The notes beneath the pieces were generated by a model. That model saw only the letters and a program-made list of their open reading frames with translations, had not been told where the DNA came from and ran no database searches. Source: Paenibacillus sp. 1011MAR3C5 (lineage in GTDB: Bacteria; Bacillota; Bacilli; Paenibacillales; Paenibacillaceae). Taken from it: a stretch of 64,000 bases of DNA. Made by a program: the position numbers and the translations under genes. Each line of letters starts with the position of its first letter. The stretch's first letter is position 1. Of this stretch, positions 1 through 8,339 are shown one piece after another. The stretch is from contig NZ_QZCF01000003.1 of the NCBI RefSeq assembly GCF_003591485.1, positions 682,001-746,000 on the forward strand, given 5' to 3'.

Positions 1-1
1 C

Positions 2-1264
2 AGCCAATATCAATTCCTTATGATCTTCTTGATTATGACGATTGCGACGGGCGTATTCAGCGCCTCGGCGGCAAGAACGATCAATCTGAATTCGGAGGAC
101 CGTATTCAATACGGCAACGGGGCAGATGTCGTGCTGAACGTGAACTGGATCAACGACGCCCCGCCTCCGCCGTCGATCGGCGGAGGTCCGGGAGGCGGCG
201 GAGACTCCACGTCGTCGGTGCCCAAACGCATCAACTACATGGAGCCGCCATTTGAGCCGTTTCTGAATTTGCCTGGCGTCGAGCATGGCGCGAAAGTATT
301 TACGAAAGAAAAGGCCTTTTATACGTTCAACAAGGATACGGCTGAAGTGACGCTGATGGGGATTGAGACGGATCAATTCGGCATGACGACCTGGTTCCGG
401 GACTCGCTGATGGATTATCCGCTTAATGATTATTTGAATCTAATGGCTGCTGAATCCGACGCGGTTCTCATTTCAAGCACGCTTGCTGAGCAGAAAAAAG
501 TCAAAGCGGGCGATACGATCTGGATAGGCTGGGAGGGCGTAACGCAGCAGCCGTTCCGCGTATTCGGCGTCATCGATTACTTCCCGACCTTCAATCCGAT
601 GCCGACATCAAATATTGTTTCTGTAGGTGCGAATAGGGCGCCGATGCTGATCGTCGGTCACCTGTCCCGCATCCAGCTTCAGCTGGCAATGGAGCCGTAT
701 CAAGTATGGCTCAAGCTGAAGCCTGACGCTACGACTGCGGACCTGTACAAGGGAATTGAAGAAAACAAGCTGGCGGTCAGCAAAATCACGAATACAAAAG
801 AGGATTTGATTCTTGCCAAAAATGATCCGTTCCTGCTGGCGCTTAACGGGATTCTGACCCTTGGCTTCGTTATTTCCTTGCTGGTCAGCTTTATCGGCTT
901 CCTGCTCTATTGGGTATTGTCGCTGCGCGGACGAACGCTGCAGAACGGCATACTGAGAGCGATCGGATTATCGGTAGGCAATCTGATCGCTATGCTGGCC
1001 ATTGAGCAGTTGCTTACATCCGGCGTTGCCGTTATGCTCGGCATCATTGTCGGCAATCTGGCAAGCATGCTCTATGTGCCGAACTTCCAGATCGTATTTA
1101 ATCCAAGCAGCCTCGTGCCGCCGTTCCTCGTGCAGATCGATCCGAGCGACATGGTGCGTATCTATTGGATGGTAGGCATTATGCTCACCATCGGCATCGG
1201 CATTCTGGCATATATGCTGTCCAGACTCCGTATCCACCAGGCTCTGAAACTCGGGGAGGATTAA
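2..1264 (+). CDS. FtsX-type ABC transporter permease, 5' end cut off
   Basis: Permease subunit of a MacB/FtsX-type ABC transporter acting at the cell membrane. The reading frame is open to the window edge, and the first ATG at 20 sits inside a membrane segment, so the true start lies upstream. After that segment comes a long extracytoplasmic domain, with a Pro/Gly-rich stretch (PPPPSIGGGPGGGG) near its start. Three C-terminal membrane segments follow (roughly nucleotides 840-1240), containing the FtsX-like core with the small-residue and GLSVG pattern typical of the family. The ATPase gene starts 3 bases after the stop, so the two form one transport complex. The substrate cannot be told; peptides, lipids or lipoproteins are usual for the family. 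Confidence 0.85.
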   Translation, partial: SQYQFLMIFLIMTIATGVFSASAARTINLNSEDRIQYGNGADVVLNVNWINDAPPPPSIGGGPGGGGDSTSSVPKRINYMEPPFEPFLNLPGVEHGAKVFTKEKAFYTFNKDTAEVTLMGIETDQFGMTTWFRDSLMDYPLNDYLNLMAAESDAVLISSTLAEQKKVKAGDTIWIGWEGVTQQPFRVFGVIDYFPTFNPMPTSNIVSVGANRAPMLIVGHLSRIQLQLAMEPYQVWLKLKPDATTADLYKGIEENKLAVSKITNTKEDLILAKNDPFLLALNGILTLGFVISLLVSFIGFLLYWVLSLRGRTLQNGILRAIGLSVGNLIAMLAIEQLLTSGVAVMLGIIVGNLASMLYVPNFQIVFNPSSLVPPFLVQIDPSDMVRIYWMVGIMLTIGIGILAYMLSRLRIHQALKLGED

Positions 1265-1267
1265 GGT

Positions 1268-2140
1268 ATGATCCATTGCGAAGGACTAGTGAAAATATAT
1301 AAAACGGCGGACCTGGAAGTGTTTGCCCTGCAGGGCCTGGATCTTCAGATCGAATCCGGCGAGCTGATGGCGATTATCGGCAACAGCGGAAGCGGCAAAT
1401 CGACGCTTCTGAATATGCTTGGGGGCTTGGACCGGCCGACAGCAGGCAAGCTCATTGTCGACGGCAAGGATATGCTGAAGTTCAAGGAGCGGGATCTGGT
1501 TCGCTACAAACGCAAGAGCGTAGGATTTGTCTGGCAGAATAATGCCCGCAACCTGATTCCTTACTTGACCGCTCAGGAGAACGTCGAGCTTCCCATTCTG
1601 CTGACCGGCAGCCGCAAGCGCTATCGGGCGAAGGAGCTGCTGGAGGCGGTAGGGCTAAGCCATCGGGCGAACAATAAGCTGTATCAGCTCTCAGGCGGCG
1701 AGCAGCAGCGCGTAGCAATTGCGATCGCGCTCGCCAACCATCCCAAGCTGTTGCTTGCGGATGAACCGACAGGCTCCGTCGATTCGAAGATGTCGAATCA
1801 AATTCTGGATTTGTTCCGTGAGCTGAACCGTTCCATCGGCATTACGATCGTAATCGTCACGCATGATCCGGAGCTAGCCAAAAAAGTAGATCGGGTAGCC
1901 GCGATTCGAGACGGGAAAATTTCCTCGGAAATGCTGCGCAAGCGCTCTTATGCGGAGGAGCTCGCAGAGCTGGAGATGGAAGGCAGCTCGCATGTCGAAT
2001 ACGCGATTCTGGACAAGGCGGGAAGGCTTCAGGTACCGGCAGCCTATCTGGAGACGATCGGACTGAAGAATAGCAATAAAGTAAGAGTGGAGATGAATGA
2101 AGGCAAGATCGTTATTCTTCCTCCTGAAGATAAGGAGTAG
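1268..2140 (+). CDS. ABC transporter ATPase (MacB/LolD type) with C-terminal AbrB-like domain
   Basis: ATP-binding partner of the FtsX-type permease just upstream (3-base gap). Visible motifs are Walker A GNSGSGKS (residues 38-45), signature LSGGE (141-145), Walker B LLLADEP (161-167) and a switch His in VTHDPE. A normal member ends near residue 235. This one continues for about 50 residues (242-290) that read like a SpoVT/AbrB swapped-hairpin domain, with an [10 protein letters not shown] core followed by an alternating strand [14 protein letters not shown]. AbrB domains normally dimerise and bind DNA. What this one does on a transporter ATPase is unknown; dimerisation, or coupling transport to transcription, are guesses. 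The ATPase call is secure and the AbrB resemblance good. Confidence 0.9.
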   Translation: MIHCEGLVKIYKTADLEVFALQGLDLQIESGELMAIIGNSGSGKSTLLNMLGGLDRPTAGKLIVDGKDMLKFKERDLVRYKRKSVGFVWQNNARNLIPYLTAQENVELPILLTGSRKRYRAKELLEAVGLSHRANNKLYQLSGGEQQRVAIAIALANHPKLLLADEPTGSVDSKMSNQILDLFRELNRSIGITIVIVTHDPELAKKVDRVAAIRDGKISSEMLRKRSYAEELAELEMEGSSHVEYAILDKAGRLQVPAAYLETIGLKNSNKVRVEMNEGKIVILPPEDKE

Positions 2141-2152
2141 GATCAACCCGGG

Positions 2153-2225
2153 AGCTTATTCGGCAATGAAAGTCAGGCTGTCATGCAGAGCTGGCATTCT
2201 GCGGCGAATAAGCTTCTTTTTTTTA
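2153..2225 (+). terminator. Likely terminator of the FtsX-ATPase operon
   Basis: A 10-bp inverted repeat (AGCTTATTCG at 2153, CGAATAAGCT at 2205) encloses a long structured loop and is followed by a run of T. The loop of about 40 bases is longer than in a textbook terminator. Confidence 0.6.
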
Positions 2226-2240
2226 CCGTGCCCATCTTCG

Positions 2241-2301
2241 ATAACTTATTGACAATTTGTTAGTGTGATCGATAATAAGTTATATAACGAATCTAACAAA
2301 T
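2241..2301 (+). promoter_or_regulatory. Promoter with two interleaved inverted repeats
   Basis: TTGACA (2249-2254), a 16-base spacer and GATAAT (2271-2276) form a good sigma-A type promoter for the SDR-LacI operon. It is overlaid by two inverted repeats: ATAACTTATT (2241-2250) with AATAAGTTAT (2274-2283), and ATTTGTTAG (2255-2263) with CTAACAAAT (2293-2301). The arms interleave, so they cannot all pair as one hairpin. This suggests protein-binding half-sites, perhaps for the LacI-type regulator encoded in the same operon. Confidence 0.65.
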
Positions 2302-2327
2302 ATGTTTAGGCGAGGAGAGAAACGGAT

Positions 2328-3089
2328 ATGAAGATTGAATTGACCGGAAAAAATGTGCTGATTACAGGTGCAACGGGAGATCTTGGACGCGTCATGGCCC
2401 GCACGCTGGCTGAATGCGGAGCGAATATCGCTATTCATTATCATTCTAATGAACAGAAGGCTGCGGAACTGAAAGTGGAAATCGAGGCAAAGGGAAGACA
2501 CGCAGTTGCAGTGCAAGCAGACGTGACGCGTGAAGATGACGTGCTGCGAATGAAGGAAGAAATATCGGCAACCTTGGGATCCATCGATATTGTGGTGGCC
2601 AATGCAGTTGTTCAGTACCAATGGACGACCGTTCTGGAGCAGCCGGCTGCCGATTACATCAGCCAATTCGAATCCTGCGTGCTCCAAAGCGTCTTTCTGG
2701 CAAAGGCATTTCTCCCGGCGATGAAAGAAGCGGGATATGGCAGACTGATCGGCATTAATACCGAATGTGCGATGCAGAATTACGCGACACAGTCCGCATA
2801 TACCGCCGGCAAGAGGGGGATGGACGGACTTTATCGTGTGCTTGCGAAGGAAGTAGGCGAATACCAAATTACAGTGAACCAAATAGCGCCTGGCTGGACG
2901 ATTAGCGATCGGGACAGGGACAACAATAGTGAGATTAACGAGGCATACAGCAGCAACGTGCCGCTGAGGAGAAGAGGGACAGATCAGGAGATTGCGAATG
3001 CAGTAGCCTTCCTGGCATCGGACTTGTCCAGTTTTATTACAGGGGCATACCTTCCAGTGAATGGCGGCAATGTTATGCCTGCGATCTAA
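2328..3089 (+). CDS. SDR-family oxidoreductase (FabG-like)
   Basis: Short-chain dehydrogenase/reductase of 253 residues, the usual length. The Rossmann motif TGATGDLG lies at 13-20, the NA motif near 91, and the YxxxK catalytic pair is Y158/K162. The position that normally holds the catalytic Ser (13 residues before the Tyr) is Thr145, in INTEC. Thr can replace Ser in some SDRs, but activity may differ. The C-terminal AxFLAS and TG motifs are present. Start ATG follows GAGGAGAG. It is first in an operon with a LacI regulator, which points to sugar or polyol metabolism, but the substrate is unknown. Confidence 0.88.
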   Translation: MKIELTGKNVLITGATGDLGRVMARTLAECGANIAIHYHSNEQKAAELKVEIEAKGRHAVAVQADVTREDDVLRMKEEISATLGSIDIVVANAVVQYQWTTVLEQPAADYISQFESCVLQSVFLAKAFLPAMKEAGYGRLIGINTECAMQNYATQSAYTAGKRGMDGLYRVLAKEVGEYQITVNQIAPGWTISDRDRDNNSEINEAYSSNVPLRRRGTDQEIANAVAFLASDLSSFITGAYLPVNGGNVMPAI

Positions 3090-3160
3090 TAGTCGACTCA
3101 AATTCGAATGCCAACTCTTCAGTAAAACGCATAACAATGCGGAAAGTGGGGGAATAAGCC

Positions 3161-4267
3161 GTGTCCAACAAAATAACGATGCAGCAGATTGCCGATTCGG
3201 TGGGCGTATCAAAATTCGTCGTATCGAAGACACTTTCCGGCAAGGGAGGGGTCAGCGAAGCTACGAGAGAGCGTGTCATCGCGGCGGCCACCCAGCTGGG
3301 ATATTTCACACAGAAGCATGCGCATATGCATGCCGCGAAGACGGAGCCGATGGCTGACGCGTCCAAGAACCGCCAGTCGGTGCTGCTGCTTATGCCCAAT
3401 ATCCGGTTCCAGACGAAGGAATCACTCTATTGGGGACGAGTCATGGATGGTATATCGGCCAGACTGGAGCAGGACGGCTACGGAATGATTATCGTGTCGG
3501 AGCAGAGCGTGGAGCATTTCGTCGACATCCTTAATCCAAGCGGAATCTTGGGTTTAATCGGTGTCGGCGAGATATCGACCTCCTTGCTGCTGGAAGTGCA
3601 TCGGATCGGCCTGCCGATGGTTCTGGTGGATCATGAGGATGCGTTAATCCCGACGGATACGATATTTGCCAACAACTATGAAAGTGTCTATCGGCTAACA
3701 AAGCATCTGATTGGCATGGGACATCGGCGAATGATGTTCATCGGGAATGTGTCGTATTCACGAAGCTTTTTGGATCGTTTTCTTGGCTTCCGCTCCGCTC
3801 TGGAGGAACGGCTGCCGGAGGCGAGGAAGCTGGCCAAGGATGATTTGTTGCTGTCTCCCGATGGGCTGGAACAGGCTGAGCATATGGCATCCGTCAAGCG
3901 ATGGGCTATCGAATGCATGAACCGTCAAGCCTTGCCGACGGCGCTGGTATGCGCCAATGACTTAATTGCGATCGGGACGATTCGTGCGCTTGAGGAGCTC
4001 GGACTATCTGTTCCGGAGCAAATCTCGGTAACAGGCTACGATAATATTGAAGATGCCTATCGAATCGATCCGCCGTTGACGACTGCTCATGTACCCAAAG
4101 AAGCGTTAGGGAAAAAAGCGGTAGAGCGGCTACTCGGACGTATAGCGAACAAAAACGAACCGTTGGAGAAAATTATGCTGACCTGCGACTTGCTTTACCG
4201 AGGCACGACGTATCCCGTGCATGGGGACAGGACTGCCGAACGGCACAGCAAGCCGGATAGGGATTAG
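3161..4267 (+). CDS. LacI-family transcriptional regulator
   Basis: DNA-binding repressor of the LacI/GalR family, 368 residues. The N-terminal helix-turn-helix (about 5-25, TMQQIADSVGVSKFVVSKTL) is followed by a hinge and a periplasmic-binding-protein-like effector domain. The end of that domain (TGYDNIEDAYRIDPPLTT and the ARRAVERLLxxI-like helix) is typical. Translation starts at GTG after GTGGGGGAA. It lies 71 bases downstream of the SDR gene with no terminator between, so the two are probably cotranscribed. It may control the inverted repeats at the operon promoter. The effector sugar is unknown. Confidence 0.9.
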   Translation: MSNKITMQQIADSVGVSKFVVSKTLSGKGGVSEATRERVIAAATQLGYFTQKHAHMHAAKTEPMADASKNRQSVLLLMPNIRFQTKESLYWGRVMDGISARLEQDGYGMIIVSEQSVEHFVDILNPSGILGLIGVGEISTSLLLEVHRIGLPMVLVDHEDALIPTDTIFANNYESVYRLTKHLIGMGHRRMMFIGNVSYSRSFLDRFLGFRSALEERLPEARKLAKDDLLLSPDGLEQAEHMASVKRWAIECMNRQALPTALVCANDLIAIGTIRALEELGLSVPEQISVTGYDNIEDAYRIDPPLTTAHVPKEALGKKAVERLLGRIANKNEPLEKIMLTCDLLYRGTTYPVHGDRTAERHSKPDRD

Positions 4268-4308
4268 CAACACAGCACAATCGAATAAAAGCATCGCACA
4301 ATCACACA

Positions 4309-4337
4309 TTTACACCTTATCCTTTTGGGCGTATGAT
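4309..4337 (+). promoter_or_regulatory. Promoter of the ABC exporter gene
   Basis: TTTACA (4309-4314), a 17-base spacer and TATGAT (4332-4337) lie about 65 bases before the coding start. No operator-like repeat was noticed. Confidence 0.6.
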
Positions 4338-4401
4338 GGTTGCCGTAGCATACTGTTGAGAGAGATTAACGGAATAGGCAAGCTGCGGAAGGATGAGATG
4401 G

Positions 4402-6201
4402 ATGGCTGAAAGCATAGCCGGAACAAGACCGGGTGCATCATTGGGAAGTACGCTGGAGCAGGCGGCGCTTGAGAGGGAAGCGACGCCTCTTACGTTTTTG
4501 CTGTCTATTTATAAAGGGAATTTTTTAAATTTGGCGATATCGCTCCTGTTTCTCGTGATCAAGAGCTCGCCGGTCTATGTGTTGCCTATCGTTACGGCGA
4601 ATATTATTAATATCGCGACTGATCCTGTGAATCATCCCGTCAGCGGCCTATGGATCAACTTTGCTGTTGTAATGGTCGTTATTTTGCAAAATATACCGAC
4701 TCATGCGGCGTATATTTCGTTCCTCAGCCGCGCGATTCGTTTCGTGGAAGCGGGTCTGCGAAGCGCGTTGGTGCGCAAGCTGCAGCAGCTCTCCATCAAC
4801 TCGCACCGGGAGCTTCCGGCGGGCAAGCTTCAGTCGAAGGTGCTTCGCGACGTAGAAGCGGTGGAGATGATGTCGAAGCAAATTATGATTGCGCTGATGC
4901 CTGCGATACTGAACATCGTGATCGCCTTTGCGATTACGGCAACGTACAGCTGGCTTGTATCGGCATTTTTTATATTAACGATTCCGATGTCTGTATTTCT
5001 TGTTACGATATTCAGACGCAAGATTAAGCAGAAGAACAAGGAATTCCGGCAAGAGATCGAGCAGATGTCCTCACGCGTATCGGAGATGGTCGAGATGATC
5101 CCCGTTACGAAGGCGCATGGACTCGAAAAGGTCGAAATCCGCAAGATTGATTCCACGCTGCGCGTCATCCAAGGCAAAGGCTATCAGCTGGATATCGTAG
5201 AAGCATACTTCGGCGCGTCGAACTGGGTATCGTTTCAAATCTTCCAAGTGTTCTGCTTAATGTTCACTGCCTATTTGGCGTATACGGGCCAGATTCCAGT
5301 AGGCGATGTCGTGCTCTACCAAGGCTACTTCGGTATGATTCTTACATCTATTACAGGTCTTATTACGATCTACCCGCAGCTGGCGAAGGGGCTGGAATCG
5401 ATCTCTTCGATACGCGAAATTCTGATGTCTCAGGACATTGAAGACAACAAGGGCAAGACAAAGCTGTCCGATGTGCGCGGCGAGTTTCGCTTTGAGGATG
5501 TGGAGCTGTCGTATCCCGGCAGCGAGCATCATGTCCTTGAGCAGGTTTCGCTTGATATCAAGCCAGGTGAATGTATCGCTTTCGTAGGTGCTTCGGGAGC
5601 GGGAAAATCGACGATCCTGAATCTTGTTATTGGATTTCTGCAGCCGACGGCGGGCAAGGTGCTCGTCGACGGCATCGATCTGTCCTCCATCGATTTGCGG
5701 AGCTACCGGAAGCATCTTGCCGTTGTTCCGCAGACGAATATTTTGTTCTCGGGCACAATCCGCGACAACATTACGTATGGCCTGAACGATATTACGGAAG
5801 AACAGATTCAGCGCGTAATCGAGATGGCAAATTTGAGGGACTTTATCGACCGTCTGCCGAATGGCATCGATACGCTTGTCGGCGAGCATGGCGGCAAGCT
5901 GTCCGGCGGCCAGCGGCAGCGCATTGCGATCGCGCGGGCGCTTATCCGCGATCCGCAAGTGATTATACTCGACGAAGCGACCTCCGCTCTCGACAATGAA
6001 TCCGAATTCCATGTCCAGAAGGCGATGCAGCAATTGATTAAAGGCAGAACAACGTTTATCGTTGCCCACCGACTCTCTACGATTCGCGACGCCGATCGCA
6101 TTGTTGTCATGAAGCAGGGACGGATTGCGGAAGTGGGTACATTCGAGGAGCTTATGGCAGCGGAAGGCGAGTTCTATCAACTGAAGAAGCTTCAGCTCTA
6201 G
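4402..6201 (+). CDS. ABC exporter, fused permease and ATPase
   Basis: Type IV-fold ABC exporter half-transporter of about 599 residues, expected to work as a dimer in the membrane. Six membrane helices occupy roughly residues 45-335. The nucleotide-binding domain has Walker A GASGAGKST (about 396-404), signature LSGGQ (about 500), Walker B VIILDEAT (about 520) and the H-loop in VAHRLST. An upstream in-frame ATG at 4393 overlaps the AAGGA ribosome site, so ATG 4402, with 8 bases of spacing, is preferred. It has its own promoter and a terminator directly after, so it is monocistronic. Substrate unknown; lipid, peptide or drug export are all possible. Confidence 0.88.
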   Translation: MAESIAGTRPGASLGSTLEQAALEREATPLTFLLSIYKGNFLNLAISLLFLVIKSSPVYVLPIVTANIINIATDPVNHPVSGLWINFAVVMVVILQNIPTHAAYISFLSRAIRFVEAGLRSALVRKLQQLSINSHRELPAGKLQSKVLRDVEAVEMMSKQIMIALMPAILNIVIAFAITATYSWLVSAFFILTIPMSVFLVTIFRRKIKQKNKEFRQEIEQMSSRVSEMVEMIPVTKAHGLEKVEIRKIDSTLRVIQGKGYQLDIVEAYFGASNWVSFQIFQVFCLMFTAYLAYTGQIPVGDVVLYQGYFGMILTSITGLITIYPQLAKGLESISSIREILMSQDIEDNKGKTKLSDVRGEFRFEDVELSYPGSEHHVLEQVSLDIKPGECIAFVGASGAGKSTILNLVIGFLQPTAGKVLVDGIDLSSIDLRSYRKHLAVVPQTNILFSGTIRDNITYGLNDITEEQIQRVIEMANLRDFIDRLPNGIDTLVGEHGGKLSGGQRQRIAIARALIRDPQVIILDEATSALDNESEFHVQKAMQQLIKGRTTFIVAHRLSTIRDADRIVVMKQGRIAEVGTFEELMAAEGEFYQLKKLQL

Positions 6202-6235
6202 CAGCATCAATAAGGGATAGAATAGCAGGAGAGAA

Positions 6236-6266
6236 AAGGACGGAGCAGCGACTTCGTCCTTTTTTA
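6236..6266 (+). terminator. Terminator after the ABC exporter, probably bidirectional
   Basis: AAGGACG (6236-6242) pairs with CGTCCTT (6255-6261) and is followed by TTTTT. On the minus strand the same hairpin is followed by TTTTCTC, so it could also end a transcript reading the small peptide gene at 6302-6358. Confidence 0.8.
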
Positions 6267-6301
6267 TGATTGGGGTTGGCAGAAGCTTCTTCCAACAGCA
6301 A

Positions 6302-6358
6302 TCAATCGGCCATGAGTCCGAGATCGACGTCGTTCAGAAACCATTGCTTTGCATCCAT
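6302..6358 (-). CDS. Possible 18-residue peptide gene
   Basis: On the minus strand an excellent ribosome site (AAGGAGG) lies 10 bases before an ATG that opens an 18-codon frame, MDAKQWFLNDVDLGLMAD, ending in TGA. A terminator-like hairpin follows. It is divergent from the WYL-type regulator, whose operator-like palindrome lies between them. No known peptide family is recognised. It could be a short regulatory or leader peptide, or the surviving start of a gene lost by deletion. The ribosome site is the main support; expression is not shown. Confidence 0.3.
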   Translation of the reverse strand: MDAKQWFLNDVDLGLMAD

Positions 6359-6427
6359 TGCTACTCATCCTCCTTCATTGCACGTTCAAGCTGAACTTGA
6401 CTCTTGACTCATCATAACGCATGATAG

Positions 6428-6442
6428 TGACAACTATTGTCA
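6428..6442. promoter_or_regulatory. Operator-like palindrome TGACAA-CTA-TTGTCA
   Basis: A perfect inverted repeat with 6-bp arms lies 28 bases before the WYL regulator start, between that gene and the divergent 18-codon frame. Its place suggests autoregulation by the adjacent regulator. The match is seen directly; the binding partner is inferred. Confidence 0.5.
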
Positions 6443-6469
6443 TGGTTAATAGTAAGGAGGAGCGGGAAT

Positions 6470-7414
6470 ATGCCGAAATCCAAAAGACTGCTGGAATTAA
6501 TGATGGCTGTCAATCGCATGCGGACATTTACCGTAAAGGAGTTGTCACAGCAATTCGGCGTGTCGACACGGACGATATTGCGCGATTTGCAAGAGCTAAG
6601 CGAGCTGGGCGTACCGCTATACTCGGAAGTCGGGCCGCATGGCGGCTACCGGATCCTGAAGGAGCGAATTCTTCCTCCTATTGCCTTTACGGAGGGAGAG
6701 GCGTTTGCGATTTTTTTCGCCATACATGGGCTTCGGCATTATCCGGATCTTCCGTTTGAAGCGGAGGCTTCTTCGGCGCTCGCCAAGTTCTATCAATTCA
6801 TGCCGCAGGATATTCGAGACCGTATTGATCAAATGAGGGATCGCGTCGACTTTGTAACACCGGTCAGGCGAACAGGCTCGCCGCATCTGGCTGTCCTGTT
6901 GGATGCGTCGATGAATCAGAGTGTGCTCCGAATTGATTATGAGTCGCGTAATCGCATATCGAGCAGGGACATACAGCCGATCGGCATCTATACGCATAGC
7001 GGACTATGGTATTGTCCGGCGTATTGCTTTCAGACCGGGGGCAATCGGGTATTCCGCTGCGATCGGATGCATGGCGTTACTCAGTCAGATATGGCTCCGA
7101 TTGACCGTCGTCATATTCATCTAGGCAATAGGGAGAAGGAGCATTCTGCAATAGGGGATACCGTTCAGATCAAAGCGGAACTTACGAGGCTGGGCGTCCA
7201 GATGTGCGAGGCCGAACCGTGGACGCTGTCTCTGCTTCATGTTCGCGAGAATGGGACGGGGTGGCTGGAAGGAGAATCAGCCAAAGCGGATTTGCCGTTT
7301 CTGGCTTCATTCATGATTCGGCTGGACGACGAAGCAGTGGTTGCAAGTCCGCCGGAGTTGCTGGATGCCATTAGACTGAAGCTGTCCGCGCTCATGCGAA
7401 AATACGAGGAGTAA
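6470..7414 (+). CDS. YafY-type transcriptional regulator (HTH_11 and WYL domains)
   Basis: Ligand-responsive DNA-binding protein of 314 residues. The N-terminal winged helix (about 3-55, with LSQQFGVSTRTILRDLQELSELG) is followed by the WYL domain. Its RIDYESRN and IQPIGIYTHSGLWYCPAYC segments match the domain, with the WYL triad as WYC. An upstream in-frame ATG at 6437 lies inside the operator; ATG 6470 follows TAAGGAGGAG with good spacing and is chosen. WYL domains bind small ligands or nucleic acids. The HxlR-type regulator follows 12 bases downstream, so the two regulators are probably cotranscribed. Confidence 0.88.
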   Translation: MPKSKRLLELMMAVNRMRTFTVKELSQQFGVSTRTILRDLQELSELGVPLYSEVGPHGGYRILKERILPPIAFTEGEAFAIFFAIHGLRHYPDLPFEAEASSALAKFYQFMPQDIRDRIDQMRDRVDFVTPVRRTGSPHLAVLLDASMNQSVLRIDYESRNRISSRDIQPIGIYTHSGLWYCPAYCFQTGGNRVFRCDRMHGVTQSDMAPIDRRHIHLGNREKEHSAIGDTVQIKAELTRLGVQMCEAEPWTLSLLHVRENGTGWLEGESAKADLPFLASFMIRLDDEAVVASPPELLDAIRLKLSALMRKYEE

Positions 7415-7426
7415 GGGGAGAATGTC

Positions 7427-7795
7427 ATGATGAAAGAAACCTGCGTACCGACAGGAGTCGCTATTAAAGCTACCGGCTTTGGGCATACGCTGTCTTTAAT
7501 AGGCGGCAAATATAAAATGATTATTTTGTATTGGTTATCAGAAAATAAGGTCATGCGGCACAACGAACTCAAACGGAGCATAGGGACAATATCATTCAAG
7601 ACGCTAAGCCTAATGCTGAAAGAACTTGAGGCGGATAGGCTGATTATTAGAAAGGAATATCCTCAAGTTCCTCCCAAGGTGGAGTACTCATTATCTGATC
7701 GCGGTCTCTCCCTCATTCCTTTGCTGCATATGATGTGTGAGTGGGGAGAGCAGAACAAATTGCAAGAAGTCACTGCAACTTCAATTGATCAATAA
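7427..7795 (+). CDS. HxlR-family transcriptional regulator
   Basis: Winged-helix regulator of the HxlR (DUF24) family, 122 residues, usual size. The family hallmarks are visible: LIGGKYKMIILYWL, RHNELKRSIGTISFKTLSLMLKELEADRLI, then the wing and VEYSLSDRGLSL. Cys6, in the N-terminal KETCVP, sits where redox-sensing members such as YodB carry their sensing Cys. It is cotranscribed with the WYL regulator and its 3' end overlaps that of the convergent flavoprotein gene by 26 bases. It is the best candidate to control that gene through the GTAAGTA/TACTTAC repeat at 8365-8395. ATG 7430 is an equally possible start. Confidence 0.9.
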   Translation: MMKETCVPTGVAIKATGFGHTLSLIGGKYKMIILYWLSENKVMRHNELKRSIGTISFKTLSLMLKELEADRLIIRKEYPQVPPKVEYSLSDRGLSLIPLLHMMCEWGEQNKLQEVTATSIDQ

Positions 7796-8306
7796 AGCTC
7801 ATGTAATCACGCGCGCTTTTTTTCAGGTCCTCTGAGGAAGTTCCGTTTTCAGTACCATAGAAGGCATAGAATGAACGGTAGTCAGCATCGCAATACATCG
7901 CCGTTGTTTCGAAGGGGACCAAGATTTCCTCTAGTGTAAATTTATATTTTCCATTTTCGCTATAATCTTCTCGTTTAATTCCCGCAGATACACCCAAGGC
8001 TATTTTTCGGTTTTTTAGCTTATCGCCCTTCGAACCATAGGCCCACCCATACAGAAATACTTCATCCAGCCACTTTTTAAGAAGAGGCGGACAATTAAAC
8101 CAGTAAATTGGAAATTGTAAAACGAGGTCGCCATGTTCTTCAATTAATGCCTGTTCCCGTGTTACATCTATATTTCCATCCGGGTATACGCTGTACAGTT
8201 CATGGACCGTGTATTTCTCCGGGTATTGTTTAAGCTCTTCTACCCATCTTTTATTGATAAGCGAGGTTTCAATATGGGGATGTGTGACGATAACAAGTGT
8301 TTTCAT
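7770..8306 (-). CDS. Flavodoxin-like NAD(P)H-dependent quinone or azo reductase
   Basis: NAD(P)H dehydrogenase of the NQO/KefF/MdaB flavodoxin-fold group, 178 residues. The FMN-binding N-terminus (VIVTHPHIETSL), the FPIYWFNCPPLLKKWLDEVF loop and the GVSAG segment are typical. The ATG at 8306 follows AAGGAGGACAACGCT and is chosen over an upstream in-frame start. Such enzymes reduce quinones or azo compounds by two electrons and protect against electrophile stress. Its promoter carries a palindrome similar to YodB-type sites, and an HxlR regulator is convergent with it. Together these suggest an electrophile-responsive reductase module. Confidence 0.88.
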   Translation of the reverse strand: MKTLVIVTHPHIETSLINKRWVEELKQYPEKYTVHELYSVYPDGNIDVTREQALIEEHGDLVLQFPIYWFNCPPLLKKWLDEVFLYGWAYGSKGDKLKNRKIALGVSAGIKREDYSENGKYKFTLEEILVPFETTAMYCDADYRSFYAFYGTENGTSSEDLKKSARDYMSFIDQLKLQ

Positions 8307-8339
8307 AGCGTTGTCCTCCTTAATTTTTATTGCATGATG

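Noticed and set aside
2280..3233. Minus-strand frame over the SDR gene
   Set aside because: Antisense shadow with Cys/His/Arg-rich, non-protein-like composition.
4221..4409. 62-codon frame between the LacI and ABC exporter genes
   Set aside because: It overlaps the LacI end and the next promoter and has no ribosome site.
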